From: CAZMCH01 sp964564735
GTDB taxonomy: Bacteria; Poribacteria; DTPJ01
NCBI GenBank assembly: GCA_964564735.1
Contig: CAZMCH010000006.1
Coordinates: forward strand, 17,725 to 81,724
Length of the DNA: 64,000 bases
Direction: 5' to 3'
The notes beneath the pieces were generated by a model. The model was not told the DNA's origin. It did not search any database and saw nothing but the letters and a program-made list of their open reading frames with translations. The stretch's first letter is position 1, and each line of letters begins with the position of its first letter. Of the stretch, positions 61,720-64,000 are shown piece after piece. Both the position numbers and the translations under genes were made by a program.

Positions 61720-62721
61720 ATGAAAGAAATAATATATCTGCCATTTTTATTGATATTAATTATAGGTTGTGGCTTAAATCAAAATATAAATGGACAAGGA
61801 GTGAATGTGGAAAAATTGAATATTAAAGTCATGGTGATCAACTATGATCCGATTATAGAATCAGAAGGAAACAGGCGATTGCACGAAGTTTGTAAATGGA
61901 ACGATCCTCATGAATTAGCAAAAGGCTATATTGATGATCTCAAGGAATGTAGCGGAGGATATGCGAATTTCCAGATAGTTGAATGGATAGATGATGATAT
62001 TTTCCCTGTAAAACTTGATGGTTTCAGATATACCGAAGAAAGCTATATGGAATGTTATCGCAAATGGAGTGGCTGGCATGAGCCTGACGGTGTCGATTAT
62101 AAAGCGATAATTGCTGATTATAAACTTGATAGGCGTGTTGATAGCGGAGAGATTGACGAGGTTTGGTTATTTGGCGCTCCATTTTTGGGCTTTTGGGAAT
62201 CAACTATGGCAGGCAAAGGGGCTTATTTCTGCAACTCGTCTCCTGTTCCTGACGTTGATTGCTCAAAGATTTTCATTATCATGGGCTTTAATTATGAACG
62301 TGGCGTTGGCGAGATGCTTGAGGATTTCGGTCATCGCACCGAGTCAATTATGTGGCATGTATTCGGCAGTTGGGAGGCAGAGGAAACTCACGCATGGAAC
62401 AGGTTTACTTTGTATGATAAAATTGCGCCGAATAAGTCCGCATGTGGAAACGTCCATTTTGCACCCAATAGCGATAGTGATTATGATTGGGGCAATAAAA
62501 CAGAGGTCTGGAGTTCCTGTGATGACTGGCTTGATTATCCAAACTTAACGGGCAAGAAGCGCATTGTAACCTGCAAAGATTGGGGAAACGGTGATATAAG
62601 AGAGCATCATAAATGGTGGTTTAGGCATTTGCCAAAAGCTCAGGGTAGGACTGATGGAAAGCTAAATAACTGGTGGGATTATGTCGTTGACTTCAATTCG
62701 TATCCTGAAAGTAAGGAATAG
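61720..62721 (+). CDS. Secreted lipoprotein of unknown family
   Basis: This 333-residue protein has a clear lipobox LIIGC (Cys17). The mature part is rich in Trp, Asp and Cys, with EVWLFGAPFLGFWESTMAG, EDFGHRTESIMWHVFG and AEETHAWNRF. His and Glu in EDFGHRTE could bind a metal. I do not recognise a named family. It begins seven bases after the barrel remnant. Confidence 0.65.
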   Translation: MKEIIYLPFLLILIIGCGLNQNINGQGVNVEKLNIKVMVINYDPIIESEGNRRLHEVCKWNDPHELAKGYIDDLKECSGGYANFQIVEWIDDDIFPVKLDGFRYTEESYMECYRKWSGWHEPDGVDYKAIIADYKLDRRVDSGEIDEVWLFGAPFLGFWESTMAGKGAYFCNSSPVPDVDCSKIFIIMGFNYERGVGEMLEDFGHRTESIMWHVFGSWEAEETHAWNRFTLYDKIAPNKSACGNVHFAPNSDSDYDWGNKTEVWSSCDDWLDYPNLTGKKRIVTCKDWGNGDIREHHKWWFRHLPKAQGRTDGKLNNWWDYVVDFNSYPESKE

Positions 62722-62755
62722 GAATTTTTGCCACAGATAAAAAATGGGAGTATTT

Positions 62756-63835
62756 ATGCCAAATATAGATGATTTATTAGAGAGACATAAGGCTTTTTGG
62801 CGCAAAGATGATGTTGATAAGCCATTGCTCAAGGTTACAAGAAATAACAGCATATATGGTCAACAGGTTGCGCCTATGAGTTTTCCTTTGCCTGATGGAA
62901 ATCTGATGGAAGATGATGTTTTCTATCTTGAGCCTGATATGCTTGACCCGAAAAGATTTTATAGGACTTATGACAAAGCATCTGAACAACCTGAGACTAA
63001 TGGCGATCTATTTCATGTTGAAGCACCATATTTGCGAGTTCCTTGGATGGAGGCGATTGTTGGATGCCCGATAAGAGTCAGCAGACAGGCACACAGCATG
63101 AGAACAGAACATATATTTGGCAATGATTGGTATAATCACGTTGATTCAATAAAACCCGATAAACGCTGGAAAGATAAGCTTTTGGAATTTGTGGATTATC
63201 TTGTTGGTAATTCAAAAGGCAATTATCTAATATCAAATACGCTTATGCGTAGCCCTAGCGATATGGTGGAAGCCTTAATCGGTGGAGATAATCTCTGCAC
63301 AGGCATATATGAGTATCCAGACAAGATTCATTCGCTTATGTCTATATGTGCTGATATATTCGCTGATATGGCAAAGGCTCAGTTAGATAAAACACCTGCT
63401 TTTCATGGTGGATACTGTAATTATTTCGGCATCTGGGCGGAGGGAACGTCAATGAGAACGCAGGATGATGCCTCTGCGCTTGTTTCGCCAAATCATTATA
63501 AAAAGATTATGCTTCCATATCAGGAACGCATAGTCTCAAGATTTGAATATTCAACCATACATCTACATTCTGGATCGCTTCATACGGTTGATGCGGTTCT
63601 TGATTCAAGCATTTCCGCTGTTCAGGTTAGTATTGATCCACAGCCTTACGGTCCCACTGTGACTGAATTAATGCCTATATTTTTAAAAATGCAAAAGAAA
63701 AAGCCGATATTAATAGAGGGACCAATGCTACAATATGAATTTGATGAACTTTTAGATAAATTGTCTCCAAATGGTTTATATATATGGGCTGATATTGAGT
63801 CTGATGAGGATAGAGCTAGGAGGAAAAGAGGGTAA
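62756..63835 (+). CDS. Uroporphyrinogen decarboxylase-like protein
   Basis: This 359-residue TIM-barrel protein resembles the URO-D superfamily that includes corrinoid methyltransferases (MtaA/MtbA types). LPYQERIVSRFEYSTIHLHSG has the conserved His region, and YIWADIESDED lies near the C-terminus. The start ATG 62756 stands five bases after GGGAG. It lacks the N-terminal motif of heme-pathway HemE, so a methyltransferase-like role is possible. The substrate is unknown. Confidence 0.7.
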   Translation: MPNIDDLLERHKAFWRKDDVDKPLLKVTRNNSIYGQQVAPMSFPLPDGNLMEDDVFYLEPDMLDPKRFYRTYDKASEQPETNGDLFHVEAPYLRVPWMEAIVGCPIRVSRQAHSMRTEHIFGNDWYNHVDSIKPDKRWKDKLLEFVDYLVGNSKGNYLISNTLMRSPSDMVEALIGGDNLCTGIYEYPDKIHSLMSICADIFADMAKAQLDKTPAFHGGYCNYFGIWAEGTSMRTQDDASALVSPNHYKKIMLPYQERIVSRFEYSTIHLHSGSLHTVDAVLDSSISAVQVSIDPQPYGPTVTELMPIFLKMQKKKPILIEGPMLQYEFDELLDKLSPNGLYIWADIESDEDRARRKRG

Positions 63836-63837
63836 TT

Positions 63838-63905
63838 TTTTATGGAATTATGGGACGAAAAGAGGAGAAAAAGGGAAAATAAAGGGAAAAAAAAGAATTT
63901 TTAAA
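63838..63905 (+). repeat. A/G-rich dispersed repeat, copy 2
   Basis: It starts TTTTTTATGGAA and contains GGGAAAATAAAGGGAAAA, like the copy at 21738-21790. The remaining bases to the window end are AT-rich, with no supported gene. Confidence 0.55.
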
Positions 63906-64000
63906 GAGGAAAAAATGGCTTTATTTTGCGATTTTTTGAGGGTTTATACTGAACATTTTTGTTTGATATAGTAAATAAAACAAATTATCATTTTATTTGT

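Noticed and set aside
63771..63971. 66-residue frame at the window end
   Set aside because: It overlaps the URO-D-like gene and an A/G-rich repeat; translation is Lys/Glu low-complexity.

Overview
The window is an AT-rich bacterial chromosome segment that contains the replication origin. The cell envelope looks Gram-negative: there are lipoproteins, a TonB-like anchored protein, a periplasmic AmiC-type amidase and an outer-membrane barrel. Metabolism looks anaerobic and one-carbon based: formate-THF ligase, FchA, FolD, MetVF, SHMT, a HoxEFU-type diaphorase and a glycyl-radical activase. Many intergenic inverted repeats, toxin-antitoxin genes, a secreted SUMF1 protein, URO-D-like and xylose-isomerase-like proteins and a caspase remnant recall uncultured lineages such as Poribacteria. 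That placement is an impression from gene content, and the sequence alone does not fix the phylum.

Layout. 1-6.5 kb (+): HPr kinase (5' truncated), mannose-type EIIA and EIIB, HPr and EI, then phosphoglucose/phosphomannose isomerase, a family 4 uracil-DNA glycosylase and a PfkB kinase. No membrane EIIC/EIID is present, so this looks like a regulatory PTS. 6.7-8.8 kb (+): a DUF4159 protein and a predicted lipoprotein Pcm. 8.9-21.1 kb (-): sugar isomerase, TPR protein, gyrA, gyrB, DciA-like protein, recF, dnaN and dnaA. Two parS sites lie in this block. DnaA boxes lie on both sides of dnaA, and a DnaA-trio element sits between dnaN and dnaA.

22.2-34.1 kb: FucU, amidase, Smr protein and an orphan DNA methyltransferase (+); M48 protease and PHP protein (-); a Na/phosphate symporter with a PhoU-like partner behind a Pho-box-like array; a flavoprotein overlapped by a serine hydrolase that seems to start at ATT; a Cys-cluster protein; and hpt and tilS (-). 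34.6-45.3 kb (+): the methyl branch of the Wood-Ljungdahl pathway (fhs, fchA, folD), a NifU-like scaffold with a zinc-ribbon partner, hicBA, and a hoxU/hoxE/hoxF-like module directly before metV-metF. The last cluster suggests an NADH-linked, possibly bifurcating, methylene-THF reductase.

45.4-64 kb (+): a nonsense-interrupted esterase, a UPF0175/DUF3368 toxin-antitoxin pair, QueG-like and QueD proteins, a SUMF1 protein, an HPS-RraA fusion, ketopantoate reductase, SHMT, an EcoRV-like restriction-modification pair between glyA and folC, a ClpN-HTH fusion, a large membrane protein, a glycyl-radical activase, a decayed caspase/barrel gene, a secreted lipoprotein family and a URO-D-like protein. 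Intergenic gaps carry several short repeat families, including a 40-60 bp element with conserved ends present three times. I saw no tRNA, rRNA, CRISPR array or intact transposase.
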